Source: an uncultured Bacteroidia bacterium (GTDB taxonomy: Bacteria > Bacteroidota > Bacteroidia > Bacteroidales > F082). From it: 64,000 nucleotides of DNA. Under the pieces are notes generated by a model. The model was not told the origin of the DNA. It did not search any database and saw only the letters and a program-made list of their open reading frames with translations. Below, one piece after another: positions 7,397 through 16,611 of this stretch. Numbering within the stretch: position 1 is the first letter of the stretch; the number at the start of each line of letters is the position of its first letter. Location of the stretch: the NCBI GenBank assembly GCA_902770835.1, contig CACXUM010000015.1, positions 1-64,000 of the forward strand, in the 5' to 3' direction. The position numbers and the translations under genes were made by a program.

Positions 7397-8560
7397 CTAC
7401 TCACCCATTACGAGCCGTCTGCCTATTTCGTTAAGGGCAACAAAACGATAACGCTGAGAATCTGCTGGTAGTTTAGCATAGTCAAAATGCTTAACTTCAG
7501 CCTTATGGCGAAGCGTTTCTTCCGTGGCAGCTTGGATGAAAGGAGTGACATAAGTTTGTTCAGTAGGTTCCAATAGCAGCAACTGTCCTTTCGCACAAGC
7601 CTCGAAATATGTGCCACCAGGTTTGAAAAAGCGTTCCTTTGGCGATCCTTCTTTAGGGAAACCTTCATTGAGCAGGACAACCATGGGGTAGCTCTGCTCT
7701 CGCACTGTGCGGGCAATATATTGCTCGCCTTTGCTGATAGCGGCCGTATAGGTGACTGCTCCATTGTGCGCCCCTGCCAATACCAAGCGAAGCCGCTCTT
7801 CCACTTGTTCATCAGTTGGATTGCGTGACATCTCTACCAACTGTCGGTCGGGCCAATCAAGGAGGAAATGGTTGCCCATTGAAGTAAACGACATGCCATG
7901 CACTTCTGTCCTTCTATGGATTTTGAACAAGTCGGGGTTGTGGGTTTTTAGCCAAAGACGACGCGGATTGTCTTTGACATAGTCAATCATTCGGCGCAGT
8001 TGTCCAGGAGCATGAAGGATGCGCTCATGATAATAAGCTGGATCCTGTTGCCAGATGCTTCCTCTACCCGCAAAAATGCGGGCAAAATGCACGAGAACCT
8101 CAGCTGAAGGGGTGGCTTCTCCGTGCATTTTAGCGGCGTTGTCGCCGCCGAGGAAATACTCCTGTTTATAGAGTTTCGTGCAGGCGGCTTTAAAGCCACG
8201 GACAACTGTGCCTATGCTTTTTGGCAAGGGCTCGAGCACTTGAATGACCAGATGAATATGGTCGGGCATCACCTTTTGAGCCAACACCTTCAAAGCAAAG
8301 CCTTTCTCCGCGTAAAACGCAGGTAAGTTGCAGAGCATTTGAAGAACACGATAACCGAATGGGTTGATCCAGACACGTGCCGTTACGGGGCTATCGCCTT
8401 CCAATGTGCCAAACAAGGGATAGCGCTCTTCCACGGGAAGGGTGAAATGGTAAATAGCACGCCCTTTATAGTCCCAGCCGTTTTCACGGTGGTGGCGATT
8501 GGAGTCGACGGGATGGCGTTTCCCCTGCTCTGTGGGCTCTATTTCCTTGATTGATTGCAC
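7397..8560 (-). CDS. RAYT-type HUH (Y1) transposase with an extra C-terminal domain
   Basis: A 387-residue protein starting at GTG. Residues ~30-205 form a Y1/TnpA-REP-like HUH domain. The HUH motif is H101-I-H103 (MPDHIHLV), and the catalytic tyrosine is probably in AYYHER (Y177/Y178), followed by YVKDNPRR. RAYT proteins process REP palindromes as single-stranded DNA. Residues ~220-387 form a second domain with SKGEQYIARTV, MVVLLNEGFP and a YFEACAKGQLLLL stretch. It resembles the DprA/SLOG-like Rossmann domain seen on many Bacteroidales RAYTs, but I am unsure of that. It lies 45 bp downstream of jetD on the same strand. REP-like palindromes elsewhere in the window could be substrates, though none flanks this gene closely. 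Confidence 0.82.
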   Translation of the reverse strand: MQSIKEIEPTEQGKRHPVDSNRHHRENGWDYKGRAIYHFTLPVEERYPLFGTLEGDSPVTARVWINPFGYRVLQMLCNLPAFYAEKGFALKVLAQKVMPDHIHLVIQVLEPLPKSIGTVVRGFKAACTKLYKQEYFLGGDNAAKMHGEATPSAEVLVHFARIFAGRGSIWQQDPAYYHERILHAPGQLRRMIDYVKDNPRRLWLKTHNPDLFKIHRRTEVHGMSFTSMGNHFLLDWPDRQLVEMSRNPTDEQVEERLRLVLAGAHNGAVTYTAAISKGEQYIARTVREQSYPMVVLLNEGFPKEGSPKERFFKPGGTYFEACAKGQLLLLEPTEQTYVTPFIQAATEETLRHKAEVKHFDYAKLPADSQRYRFVALNEIGRRLVMGE

Positions 8561-8605
8561 ATATTGTTATTGTTTTAACATCACCATGTAATAAAAACAT
8601 CACAC

Positions 8606-9457
8606 TCATCTATTCACAATAAAACCTTCTTGATCGTATCCCCTATGGTAACGATGAATACACGATAATACAGGAGCGATTCTCTGGTCTTGGATTTTCA
8701 TTTTCCCATATTGAGGCAATTGTTTGTCATAACGTTCTCGATTTCCTAAGGATATACATTCTTCATAGTCTTCTGGAATTAAGAAAGATGAGCGTTCTCC
8801 CAAATACCTATAAAACTCGTTTTGATAAATGGCTATGCCCGCCAAATCAAGGTCGCCGAAATGGACATAATTATTTGAAATAGACCGAAGCCATCGGACT
8901 AAATCACCATTCTGCGGATAACGAGACATAAACAAGACTTTCTCGTATTCGGCAAACAGATATTTTTGACATCTGATATACCTAAAGTTCTCCGCATTTT
9001 CAATTCCTACAATCACGACATCTTCTGCTACAGAAAAATGCTGATAGTCAGAAACAAAAACAAAACTACCTTCTGGCGGACATATCGTGATGCTTTGTCC
9101 ATTAAGTATCGCATCAATGGGTTGATAACTATTTACAAGGAAGCCACTAAATGAACGTTGCCGAATGAACTTTGAATCCCCTACCACATCTACTTGCAAT
9201 GCCCTATTCGGATTTTCTTCTGAAAGCATTTGAAGAGTCTGCTCCAAATCACGGATATCATACTGGCTGTCAAGATAATGCCTAAAAGTGTCCGCATTTG
9301 AAACACGGAAATTCTTGCGGCTTCCATGAGTAATGGACACAAGTATTCCATCAGCCAGCATTTGTTCAAACCATTCGCCCTTCAAACTGCTGGAAGGCAG
9401 GACCTCTCCATTCGCAAGCCGAATCAATTTTTCTATTAGTCCAGCGGTTTTCTTCAT
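8606..9457 (-). CDS. jetD: Wadjet component JetD (Toprim nuclease subunit)
   Basis: A 283-residue protein, the last gene of a four-gene Wadjet operon. The N-terminal ~80 residues look like a winged helix. The C-terminal half is a TopoVI-A-type Toprim domain with the acidic residue E153 (GIENAENF) and the DxD pair D202/D204 (HFGDLDLAGI). In Wadjet, JetD is the nuclease that cuts circular DNA after JetABC has extruded it. This JetD is shorter than the ~380-400 residues usual in type I, so the operon is probably type II or III; I cannot assign it more closely. It overlaps jetC by 4 bp. All key acidic residues are present. Confidence 0.9.
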   Translation of the reverse strand: MKKTAGLIEKLIRLANGEVLPSSSLKGEWFEQMLADGILVSITHGSRKNFRVSNADTFRHYLDSQYDIRDLEQTLQMLSEENPNRALQVDVVGDSKFIRQRSFSGFLVNSYQPIDAILNGQSITICPPEGSFVFVSDYQHFSVAEDVVIVGIENAENFRYIRCQKYLFAEYEKVLFMSRYPQNGDLVRWLRSISNNYVHFGDLDLAGIAIYQNEFYRYLGERSSFLIPEDYEECISLGNRERYDKQLPQYGKMKIQDQRIAPVLSCIHRYHRGYDQEGFIVNR

Positions 9458-12400
9458 CTGATTGTCAATAAGGCTTTTACTACAGTATTATTCCGCTCGT
9501 CCTTACTTAACGAGTATGTGTATTTATAGGCTTGAGCATTATATGTTGTGGGTGAACTATTTATCAGATAAATGTTTCGCACATTGGCAAACTTCAGTAT
9601 GCCTTCCACATTGTTAGGATGCAACTTGCCTATCTCATCCATCATGCAATGCAACTTGAAATCGCCAAATTTACGGGAAATCTTCCTCTTAAACACGTTG
9701 ATAAGCATGATGTTCACCATAGCTTTCACCAAAACATCCGTTCCGTCGGAACCCACATTGCTGAGTTTTTCCACCCAATCGGTGTCATTGTCGTTTTCTT
9801 TGACCTTGAACTCCAATTTGAAAGTGTCTGACAATGTGATGCTTTCTCGTTTTTGTTCAGCATCCATCATGTCGACCAAAGTCATCAGCAAATTCACAGC
9901 CTTTTCGTTTGTGTGATTTAAATTGTCTTCTGCCGAAAACAGGTTCAATTGTCCGATGTCGTAGCCATGTTCATCATCAAAATGCTTGATGTTCAATAGC
10001 TGTTGCATCAGTCGGTCATTGCTTTCCACGGCACGCAACTCTATCTCCTTGATAACCCCTGCAAAGTTGTTTTCCCGGAAATCGCGGTTGATTTCGTTGA
10101 TGGTAGAGCGAATATCGGCCTTGTGACGATCCAAGTCACTCACATCATGGGCAATACGCTTAATAATCGTAGCATATTGCTGACTTGTACGTACACGATA
10201 TTGCTCAATCTTAGCATTGCTCAAAAACTCGTTCAATTCAGCGGCAAATTCAGTATAGTCTGCATCAGAATTAAACTCGGTGCGAAAATGGAAAGTGTTT
10301 TGGGGCGAGAAATTGCTCTTGAATGTAACAACTGCCTGCTTGAAATCTTCCATTTTACGTTGCTGACCACTGATATTGTCACGCAATTCGTCCATGATGT
10401 CACCCAATGGTTTCACGGTTTCTATCTTTTCCACATTCATCAACTCAGCAGGACACGAAGGGGTATTCATAAACGCCTGAACGCGGCTGATTCCTTCTTT
10501 CAGTCGTTTTTGCTCGTCCTGCAATAATCGAAAGTCTTTTGATAACTCGGCAATTTTGTTTTCGTAGTTCTGCTTGCGTTTCTTGAATTTCTCTTGCAAG
10601 TCGTCGATTTTCTGTTGCACCTGCTTCCGCTCATCCTTCTTTTTTTGCTCTACATTAAAATAGTCGCGAGTATCGTTTTGCCAAGAGATATAGTCTGGAC
10701 GATGTCCTTCGATATACCTTAATTCATCATTCACGGTCTGTAGTTGTCGGCGTATTTCCGCCAACTGATTGACATCCACGCCCATTCCTTTCAATTCCTC
10801 ATCCATTTGAGCCTGAAGTTCACTTTTGCGACGAGATGTTGCTTGTTCTTTCTTTTCAATCCCTAGTTTCACGGATGCCTTTTGTTGGTCAAAAACAGCT
10901 TCTGTTTCTTTCCTCTGCTTGTCAAATAACCTGCGTTCATTTTCCAAATCTTTGTCACGTTGTGTTATTATTACCAGCCTTTGTTTACCAATAGCTTCGA
11001 TGGATTTTTCCACCTCACCCAACTTCTGCTGCAATTTGTCAAGTTCAGAATTACACCAATTCCTCAACTTTTCTTCCGCGTCCGCCTTTTCTTTCTTAAT
11101 TTTATCAATACGCAAGGGAATCTGGTTGCACTCGGCATCGGTATTCATCTTCTCAATCCTCAATTGCTTCAGTCGGGCATTAGGCTTGCGCTCCAATTCA
11201 TTAATATTTGCCTCTAATTGCTGATGCTCATCCATTATCTGTTTTCGCAACGACTCCGCTTGACGTTCCAACTCAGCTTTCTGTGACTTAATCTCCTCGG
11301 GAGTTTTGACAGTCTTTTCTATGTTTTCAACATCTATCTCGACCCCATAAATCGTGTCCGATGAATCTTTGAGTCGAGGGTTAAGCGATGTGTTATATAG
11401 CACGGCATCCTCATCAAGGACTTTACCGATGTTTTTCTCCCAACCAGTCATATTTTCACCCAACCATTCCACCAATGAGCCTTTCTGTCGATTCAACATG
11501 TCATCCAATTTCCCTATTTCGGCAGAAAGTTGATCAATACTATTTTGCAACGAAACGATTACCTTATCACAGGAAGTTTCCAAGTCCTTACGTTTCATGG
11601 CAACCTCATTGATGATTCGGTCGATTTCCGACTGTTTATTAGAAGAATCACGATAGAGTTGGTTGCTGCGTTCCTGCAAATCCTTCATCTTTCTATCTTG
11701 CTCATCCATCATTTCCTGATAGGGATTTGCTTGTCTTACACGCTGTTCCTGAAGTTTGAAGTTATTCTTTTCTTCCTTTGCATCATCCAATTGTTTTTGG
11801 TTTCCTTCCAATTTCAACTGGCATTGGCTCCTAATCTCTTCCTTCTGATCATTCAGTTCCGATTGCAAACGGTTCAAGGCATCCATACGTTGATGCTCAA
11901 TCTCATTGAGTTGTTGCCCAGATTGCAACTTGTATTCCCGCAACTGATTATCAGCCTCTTGTTGCAACGCATCATATTTTGACTTAATGCTTTGGTTCTT
12001 GCTTGTCAATGTTTCTTCCTGATGTTGAAGACTTTGCTGTTGGATTTTAAGTTCACCCTCCTTCCCTATTCTTTCAATTATTCGCTCAATGCCAATGTCT
12101 TCATAGTGCTTTCGTTTGGTTTTAGCCTGATCAAAAAAAGCTTTCAAGGCACCATCTTCTTGATTCAGTTTGTCACGTTCATCGTTGTACTTTCCTTCCT
12201 CCTCTCCGAGCAATCTCTTTTGGCGCGACAGTTCTTGACCGCACTTCGATTCTTCCTCCGCCAATTGGGGCAACCGTTTGGCATCGCGCTCAAGGGCATA
12301 ATTCAATTGAGCACACAATTCATTGATAATCTTTCGGGTATACTCATATTGGGTGTATTTCTCGATGACAGCATCCGCCTCAACTTTGACCTTGACCCGT

Positions 12401-13119
12401 CCGTTTTTCTCTGTTTTATACCATTTCCAAATGTCATCATATTGTTGGCGGAAGTTCTTCACTTCTTCCCGATACAAGTTCAAGTCAATGTTATCTCCTG
12501 CAAAGTCCATCGAATCGATAATGGTGTCCTTGATAACCCGCGACTCCAAACTCTGGTTCAAGAAAATGTTTTGGATGGTCAACGGAACTTGCCGATACTT
12601 TGGACTTTCCAATAATGAAAATCGGAACAGTTTTTTGTCCACAATCTGGCTTTGGTTGTTGCCATATAGAATGTCACGAAATTCCTCATAGCCGCGAATG
12701 ATGTTGCTTTTGAATATCTTCGTGCCTATTTGTTCACTGATACGCCCCCATTCATAGCGGACATTGCCGTCTTCTTGCACAAAAAAGTGCTTATCATACG
12801 CACAATCCACAATACGAAAAGCCGTTCGCCCGCTCGAAATGAATGTCATCACGAAGAAATTGCCCGTCTCGCGGCACACCTCATAAATGATATACGAATT
12901 GGGATAAGGCAGATAAAACTCATCGTAACTCTTCTGCCCGAATTGAGTGCGGATGCCAAGTTTGTTTTTCTCCACATTATAGAAAAACAGGATTGCCCTC
13001 AACAAAGTGGATTTTCCAACACCTTGCGTTCCAATGAAATGCACATTGCCATCCAATTTGATTTCAGCGTATGGTACATGCGCACTATTGATAAAAACAA
13101 TTTTATTCAGGTATCTCAT
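9454..13119 (-). CDS. jetC: Wadjet component JetC (SMC-like ATPase)
   Basis: A 1221-residue SMC/MukB-like ATPase. The N-terminal Walker A is GTQGVGKST (residues 30-38). Two very long coiled-coil arms follow (~240-480 and ~600-890), separated by a hinge region. The C-terminal ATPase half has an LSNVGSDG signature-like segment and the Walker B acidic pair D1161-E1162 (CMMDEIGKL). JetC is the motor of the Wadjet complex, extruding DNA loops so that small circular plasmids are recognised and cleaved. It overlaps jetB by 17 bp and jetD by 4 bp, which implies tight co-translation. Confidence 0.93.
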   Translation of the reverse strand: MRYLNKIVFINSAHVPYAEIKLDGNVHFIGTQGVGKSTLLRAILFFYNVEKNKLGIRTQFGQKSYDEFYLPYPNSYIIYEVCRETGNFFVMTFISSGRTAFRIVDCAYDKHFFVQEDGNVRYEWGRISEQIGTKIFKSNIIRGYEEFRDILYGNNQSQIVDKKLFRFSLLESPKYRQVPLTIQNIFLNQSLESRVIKDTIIDSMDFAGDNIDLNLYREEVKNFRQQYDDIWKWYKTEKNGRVKVKVEADAVIEKYTQYEYTRKIINELCAQLNYALERDAKRLPQLAEEESKCGQELSRQKRLLGEEEGKYNDERDKLNQEDGALKAFFDQAKTKRKHYEDIGIERIIERIGKEGELKIQQQSLQHQEETLTSKNQSIKSKYDALQQEADNQLREYKLQSGQQLNEIEHQRMDALNRLQSELNDQKEEIRSQCQLKLEGNQKQLDDAKEEKNNFKLQEQRVRQANPYQEMMDEQDRKMKDLQERSNQLYRDSSNKQSEIDRIINEVAMKRKDLETSCDKVIVSLQNSIDQLSAEIGKLDDMLNRQKGSLVEWLGENMTGWEKNIGKVLDEDAVLYNTSLNPRLKDSSDTIYGVEIDVENIEKTVKTPEEIKSQKAELERQAESLRKQIMDEHQQLEANINELERKPNARLKQLRIEKMNTDAECNQIPLRIDKIKKEKADAEEKLRNWCNSELDKLQQKLGEVEKSIEAIGKQRLVIITQRDKDLENERRLFDKQRKETEAVFDQQKASVKLGIEKKEQATSRRKSELQAQMDEELKGMGVDVNQLAEIRRQLQTVNDELRYIEGHRPDYISWQNDTRDYFNVEQKKKDERKQVQQKIDDLQEKFKKRKQNYENKIAELSKDFRLLQDEQKRLKEGISRVQAFMNTPSCPAELMNVEKIETVKPLGDIMDELRDNISGQQRKMEDFKQAVVTFKSNFSPQNTFHFRTEFNSDADYTEFAAELNEFLSNAKIEQYRVRTSQQYATIIKRIAHDVSDLDRHKADIRSTINEINRDFRENNFAGVIKEIELRAVESNDRLMQQLLNIKHFDDEHGYDIGQLNLFSAEDNLNHTNEKAVNLLMTLVDMMDAEQKRESITLSDTFKLEFKVKENDNDTDWVEKLSNVGSDGTDVLVKAMVNIMLINVFKRKISRKFGDFKLHCMMDEIGKLHPNNVEGILKFANVRNIYLINSSPTTYNAQAYKYTYSLSKDERNNTVVKALLTIR

Positions 13120-13654
13120 CTTTCACCTCCTCATTGATATTAATGCACATGATAATTTGCTCTATGTAATGGAAAGCCGACGTCACTTGGTACAGTCCCT
13201 CCATCTCATTGATCTGTTCCGCAAATCCCATATTCACTAAAGTTTGCGCCAATGCTTCAATTTTATCGCGGTTGGATGATTTGTCGGCAAACAGTTGTGA
13301 CAGTTTTTCTTTCAACTCCAAATCGGTAGAAAGACGGATTTCTATCTGTGCAAGGTTGAATTGGGTGCCAGCTCCAAAAGTCGTGTCGTAGGTCTTCAAG
13401 AAATCAAGATAATCTATCCACGAGAATAGCGATTGCAACTTATTCTCCACTATTACCTTCGACTTTTTACGACTAAAATAAAAGAATCCTTCGCCGGCTG
13501 ACAATTGAAAATCAATCTGACTAAAATAGTCTTCATACTGCTTCTGATTGTCTTCAATATCGTTGTAAATAGCACGCATCTCGGCATCAATGCTATTGCT
13601 CGAGATAAATTGCCCTCGGCTAAGACGCTGGAAAACTTCACTTGTATATTTCAT
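13103..13654 (-). CDS. jetB: Wadjet component JetB (kite-like subunit)
   Basis: A 183-residue protein between jetA and jetC, overlapping both (4 bp and 17 bp). It is mixed alpha/beta with a C-terminal winged-helix-like part (LAQTLVNMGFAEQINEMEG). That matches the MukE-like 'kite' subunit (DUF4194 in type I) in size and position. Sequence alone gives a weak signal; the assignment rests on operon order and size. It probably bridges JetA and the JetC head-proximal coils. Confidence 0.8.
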   Translation of the reverse strand: MKYTSEVFQRLSRGQFISSNSIDAEMRAIYNDIEDNQKQYEDYFSQIDFQLSAGEGFFYFSRKKSKVIVENKLQSLFSWIDYLDFLKTYDTTFGAGTQFNLAQIEIRLSTDLELKEKLSQLFADKSSNRDKIEALAQTLVNMGFAEQINEMEGLYQVTSAFHYIEQIIMCININEEVKDEIPE

Positions 13655-14844
13655 CGCGGATAAATGATAGGATATTCAACATTATTCATCATCTTATAAT
13701 CAGAGGTATATTGCAGATTATCATTGTATTGAGAGGCCAATTGCAAGAAAAGCACTAATCGCATTTCTTGGTCGGTCTCATTTTCAAATTGATAATTCCA
13801 CACATAATAGAAGAGGTCTGAGCTCTGGGCCAAAAAACCATTGATGATTTCTTGATGGTTAAACATCCGTGTGGTTTCCTGTTGTTCTTCAAGATACTTC
13901 TCGTCGATTTTCTCGGCGAGTCTGGACTTGATAGTTACTTTCTTGGAAAGCCGTTTGCGGATGTTGCATAGTATTTCGAGAGCGGCATCATCATTGCGCA
14001 AAAAGTCCAACGAAACCTTAGTCAAATACTTCGGTTGTTTCTCTATCCAAACATCATTGACCTTTGAAAGAAGTTCTTTGACATCAGTGCTTTCTTCTAT
14101 CATAAATTGGTCTTTCAAGTATTTCAACTGACGAGTTTTCCTAACAAGTTTACTCTGATACTCAATGCGATTCAAATAATCAATAATCTGAGCAGAAATG
14201 GCAATCAATCCGTGAGCGGATTCTTTCAAACCGACCCTGATCTCAGTAAGGGTTTGTTTCATTCCAATATCCGTTGCATTGGCAAAGAATATCGTTTGTT
14301 CCTCCAAGACCTTTTCCGTTTGCCTGATTAACTCTCCAATCTGTTTCGCTTTCTCGTCAAAATCTTTCAGTCTTAACTCTTTAATCTTGAAATTGGGTTC
14401 TTGCTTATAGGTATCATCAACATTGCGCTTTAGGTCAACAACATTCCTTCGCGTAGCATTCTCTATGCTTTTGAAAGTATGTCGTATTTCTCTCAGAAAC
14501 TGCGCTTTTCTACTATTATTCTCAGCAGCTAAATAAGAGTCAATCCCTAATTTCAATTTGCCAATAAAAGTTTGGACTGAAGCTATGTTTATGTCTTCAT
14601 TGACAGCCAAGACCTCCTCGAAAAACCTTTGATATGTATCATCCACCTCCAAGAAATCCCCAGTTTGGACAATAACACCAAAGTTGATTAGATGCTTTAG
14701 TTTATTCTCATCTCCATCCAAGGTTTCAAGAGCATCATCATACTTGATGGCAACCGTCTTTCTCTTTAAAAACATATCGTTCAGCAGTTTTGCGCCCTGC
14801 TGAAGTCCTCTCGTCAGTTCTTTTATGGATTGATATGTTGCCAT
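13651..14844 (-). CDS. jetA: Wadjet component JetA (kleisin-like subunit)
   Basis: A 397-residue, mostly alpha-helical protein, first in the jetABCD operon. Its start is ATG at 14844; an in-frame TTG one codon upstream is less likely. It has the expected design of the MukF-like kleisin subunit (DUF3375 in type I): an N-terminal winged-helix part (IKYDDALETLDGDENKLKHL), then long helices. At ~397 residues it is shorter than type I JetA (~480), which again argues against type I. A TAGTTTTG box lies ~20 bp upstream. Confidence 0.82.
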   Translation of the reverse strand: MATYQSIKELTRGLQQGAKLLNDMFLKRKTVAIKYDDALETLDGDENKLKHLINFGVIVQTGDFLEVDDTYQRFFEEVLAVNEDINIASVQTFIGKLKLGIDSYLAAENNSRKAQFLREIRHTFKSIENATRRNVVDLKRNVDDTYKQEPNFKIKELRLKDFDEKAKQIGELIRQTEKVLEEQTIFFANATDIGMKQTLTEIRVGLKESAHGLIAISAQIIDYLNRIEYQSKLVRKTRQLKYLKDQFMIEESTDVKELLSKVNDVWIEKQPKYLTKVSLDFLRNDDAALEILCNIRKRLSKKVTIKSRLAEKIDEKYLEEQQETTRMFNHQEIINGFLAQSSDLFYYVWNYQFENETDQEMRLVLFLQLASQYNDNLQYTSDYKMMNNVEYPIIYPR

Positions 14845-14864
14845 CAATGTGTTTTAAGCGATTA

Positions 14865-14872
14865 CAAAACTA
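14865..14872 (-). promoter_or_regulatory. -7 promoter element (TAGTTTTG) of the Wadjet operon
   Basis: Read on the minus strand this is TAGTTTTG, 20 bp before the jetA ATG, with a TTTG about 21 bp further upstream as a possible -33 element. No other promoter is evident within the operon, so all four genes are probably driven from here. Confidence 0.55.
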
Positions 14873-14916
14873 CAAACATTTTCCATATACAGCCAAAACT
14901 ATCACAAGTAAACGTC

Positions 14917-15513
14917 TTAACGATTTGAACCTCCCCCCAATCCCTTCAAAAACCCAATCAATTTCTGCGTAGCCCTTCCTCGGTGACTGATAGCGTTTTT
15001 CACTTCGAGACCCAATTCGGCAAAGGTTTGGTCGTAGCCGTCGGGCTGGAAGATGGGGTCGTAGCCGAAGCCTTCGGTGCCGCGCTGCTGCTCGGTGATT
15101 TGTCCGTCGCAACGGCCTTCGAAAAAGTAGGATTTCCCGTTGAGGTTCAGCGCAATGCAGGTTCGGAAAGCCGCCTTGCGGTTGGCTTGGTCTTTCATGG
15201 CGGTCAGCATTTTATCGACATTGTCCTGATAGCTGCAATGCTCGCCGGCATAACGCGCCGAATACACACCTGGCGCGCCGTTCAAAGCCTCCACTTCAAG
15301 GCCTGTGTCGTCGGCGAAACAGTCGATGTGGTAGCGGTTCGTGACAAAGTCCGCCTTGATTTTGGCGTTGCCTTCGATGGTGTCGGCGTCCTCGATGATT
15401 TCCTCGTGGCAGCCGATGTCGTCGAGGCTCATGACCTCATAGAGGCCTTCCATGATTTCGCGCATTTCGCGCAGTTTGTTCTTGTTGTTGGTGGCGAAGA
15501 CGATTTGTTTCAT
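14917..15513 (-). CDS. rdgB: RdgB/HAM1 non-canonical purine NTP pyrophosphatase
   Basis: A 198-residue enzyme that hydrolyses dITP, XTP and ITP to monophosphates, keeping deaminated purines out of DNA and RNA. It begins MKQIVFATNNKNKLREM, where the TNNKNK motif binds the triphosphate. It continues with the FADDTGLEVEAL metal/active-site motif, GAPGVYSARYAG, and GFGYDPIF with ISHRGRA near the end. Size is typical and all motifs are intact. It lies downstream of ung on the same strand, separated by ~200 bp of palindromic sequence. Both act in DNA/nucleotide quality control. Confidence 0.96.
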   Translation of the reverse strand: MKQIVFATNNKNKLREMREIMEGLYEVMSLDDIGCHEEIIEDADTIEGNAKIKADFVTNRYHIDCFADDTGLEVEALNGAPGVYSARYAGEHCSYQDNVDKMLTAMKDQANRKAAFRTCIALNLNGKSYFFEGRCDGQITEQQRGTEGFGYDPIFQPDGYDQTFAELGLEVKNAISHRGRATQKLIGFLKGLGGGSNR

Positions 15514-15546
15514 TTTTGTTTTTCAAATTTCACGATTGAGTTTATT

Positions 15547-15708
15547 AACTACGGATTTCACGGATTTTACAGATTCTTTCCAAAATTCCATGGATGCAGG
15601 CATCCTATTTTACAGATTGGCTAACGCCTGAAGGAATCTGTACAAATGGAACGCTTGCGTTCTTTAATCTTTGTCAAAATCCGTTTCATCCGCGTAATCC
15701 GTAGTTTC
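15547..15708. repeat. REP-like multi-hairpin element between ung and rdgB
   Basis: An imperfect inverted repeat frames the region: AACTACGGATTTCACGGATT at the left end, and its near reverse complement (AATCCG and GTAATCCGTAGTT blocks) at the right end. Inside are further small palindromes, for example GGATGC/GCATCC and GAACGC/GCGTTC, and a repeated TTTTACAGATT. Nothing here looks coding. The form fits a REP/BIME-type element of the kind mobilised by RAYT proteins. A RAYT gene is 7 kb away, but no specific link is shown. Confidence 0.6.
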
Positions 15709-15710
15709 TT

Positions 15711-16388
15711 TTATAAACTCCAGTCAATAGGTTCTATTCCGTTCTGTATCAGATAATTGTTCGTTTGCGAGAAATGATGGCAACCGAAAAACCCTCTGCT
15801 TGCCGACAACGGCGATGGGTGTACCGACTTCAGAATCAAGTGCTTGAAGGGGTCAATCAAGGCCTGCTTGGCGATGGCGTAGTTGCCCCAAAGGATGAAC
15901 ACGAGGTGCTCTCGTCGTTCCGAAAGGGCGCGGATGGCCGCGTCGGTGAACTGTTCCCAACCATGGCGCGAGTGTGAGGCGGCTTGGCCAGCCCTTACCG
16001 TCAATGAAGCGTTCAAGAGCAACACCCCTTCCCTCGCCCATTTCTCCAAGTTGCCCGACCGCGCCATAGGCACACCCAAGTCGTCATGCAATTCCTTGAA
16101 AATGTTCTGCAAACTGGGTGGGAACGGCACACCATCAGGCACAGAAAACGAAAGGCCATGCGCCTGTCCAGGGCCGTGATACGGGTCTTGACCTAAAATC
16201 ACCACCTTCACCTTGTCGAAAGGCGTGAGGTTGAAGGCGTTGAAAATCAACGGTCCAGGAGGATAGACGGCGTATTGGCGTTTCTCGCTCACCAAAAAAG
16301 ATTTCAGGTCAGCGAAATAGGGTGCCTCGAATTGAGGTCGCAGCACTTGATACCAGCTTTCATCAATATTGGGTTTCTTTACTTCCAT
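15711..16388 (-). CDS. ung: Uracil-DNA glycosylase (family 1)
   Basis: A 225-residue enzyme that removes uracil from DNA in base-excision repair. The start [12 protein letters not shown] at 16388 gives the usual family length; an upstream in-frame start (16451) is unnecessary. It has the catalytic water-activating motif [13 protein letters not shown], followed by [13 protein letters not shown], and the DNA-intercalation loop [18 protein letters not shown]. All are intact. It is divergent from a small lipoprotein gene and upstream of rdgB. Confidence 0.97.
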   Translation of the reverse strand: MEVKKPNIDESWYQVLRPQFEAPYFADLKSFLVSEKRQYAVYPPGPLIFNAFNLTPFDKVKVVILGQDPYHGPGQAHGLSFSVPDGVPFPPSLQNIFKELHDDLGVPMARSGNLEKWAREGVLLLNASLTVRAGQAASHSRHGWEQFTDAAIRALSERREHLVFILWGNYAIAKQALIDPFKHLILKSVHPSPLSASRGFFGCHHFSQTNNYLIQNGIEPIDWSL

Positions 16389-16462
16389 ATCCACAAAATT
16401 TCTGCAAAGATGGTAATAATTCGCGAAAAAATCCGTTACTTTGCAAGTCAAATTACATAGCT

Positions 16463-16594
16463 ATGAAGAAAAAACTTGCCATCACTCTGCTAATTGCCTT
16501 TGTTTCAGGCATTATCCTGACCTCCTGCGGGTCGAGCAAGAGTTGCCCCGCCTACGGCGAATCGCAAAAGTACATCAAGGAAACGCGCTATTAA
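16463..16594 (+). CDS. Small (43-residue) lipoprotein
   Basis: A short gene starting MKKKLAITLLIAFVSGIIL. A lipobox TSCGSSK follows (lipidated Cys at residue 23), and the mature peptide of about 20 residues ends KYIKETRY. Tiny lipoproteins of this type are common in Bacteroidota and have no known function. It is divergent from ung and 17 bp upstream of the outer-membrane protein gene at 16612, and may be co-transcribed with it. Confidence 0.7.
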   Translation: MKKKLAITLLIAFVSGIILTSCGSSKSCPAYGESQKYIKETRY

Positions 16595-16611
16595 TACAGG
16601 TGTTGGGAGGC

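Noticed and set aside
16441-16611. Longer N-terminus of the outer-membrane protein gene
   Set aside because: It overlaps the small lipoprotein in another frame and lacks a signal peptide; the start at 16612 gives a proper one.
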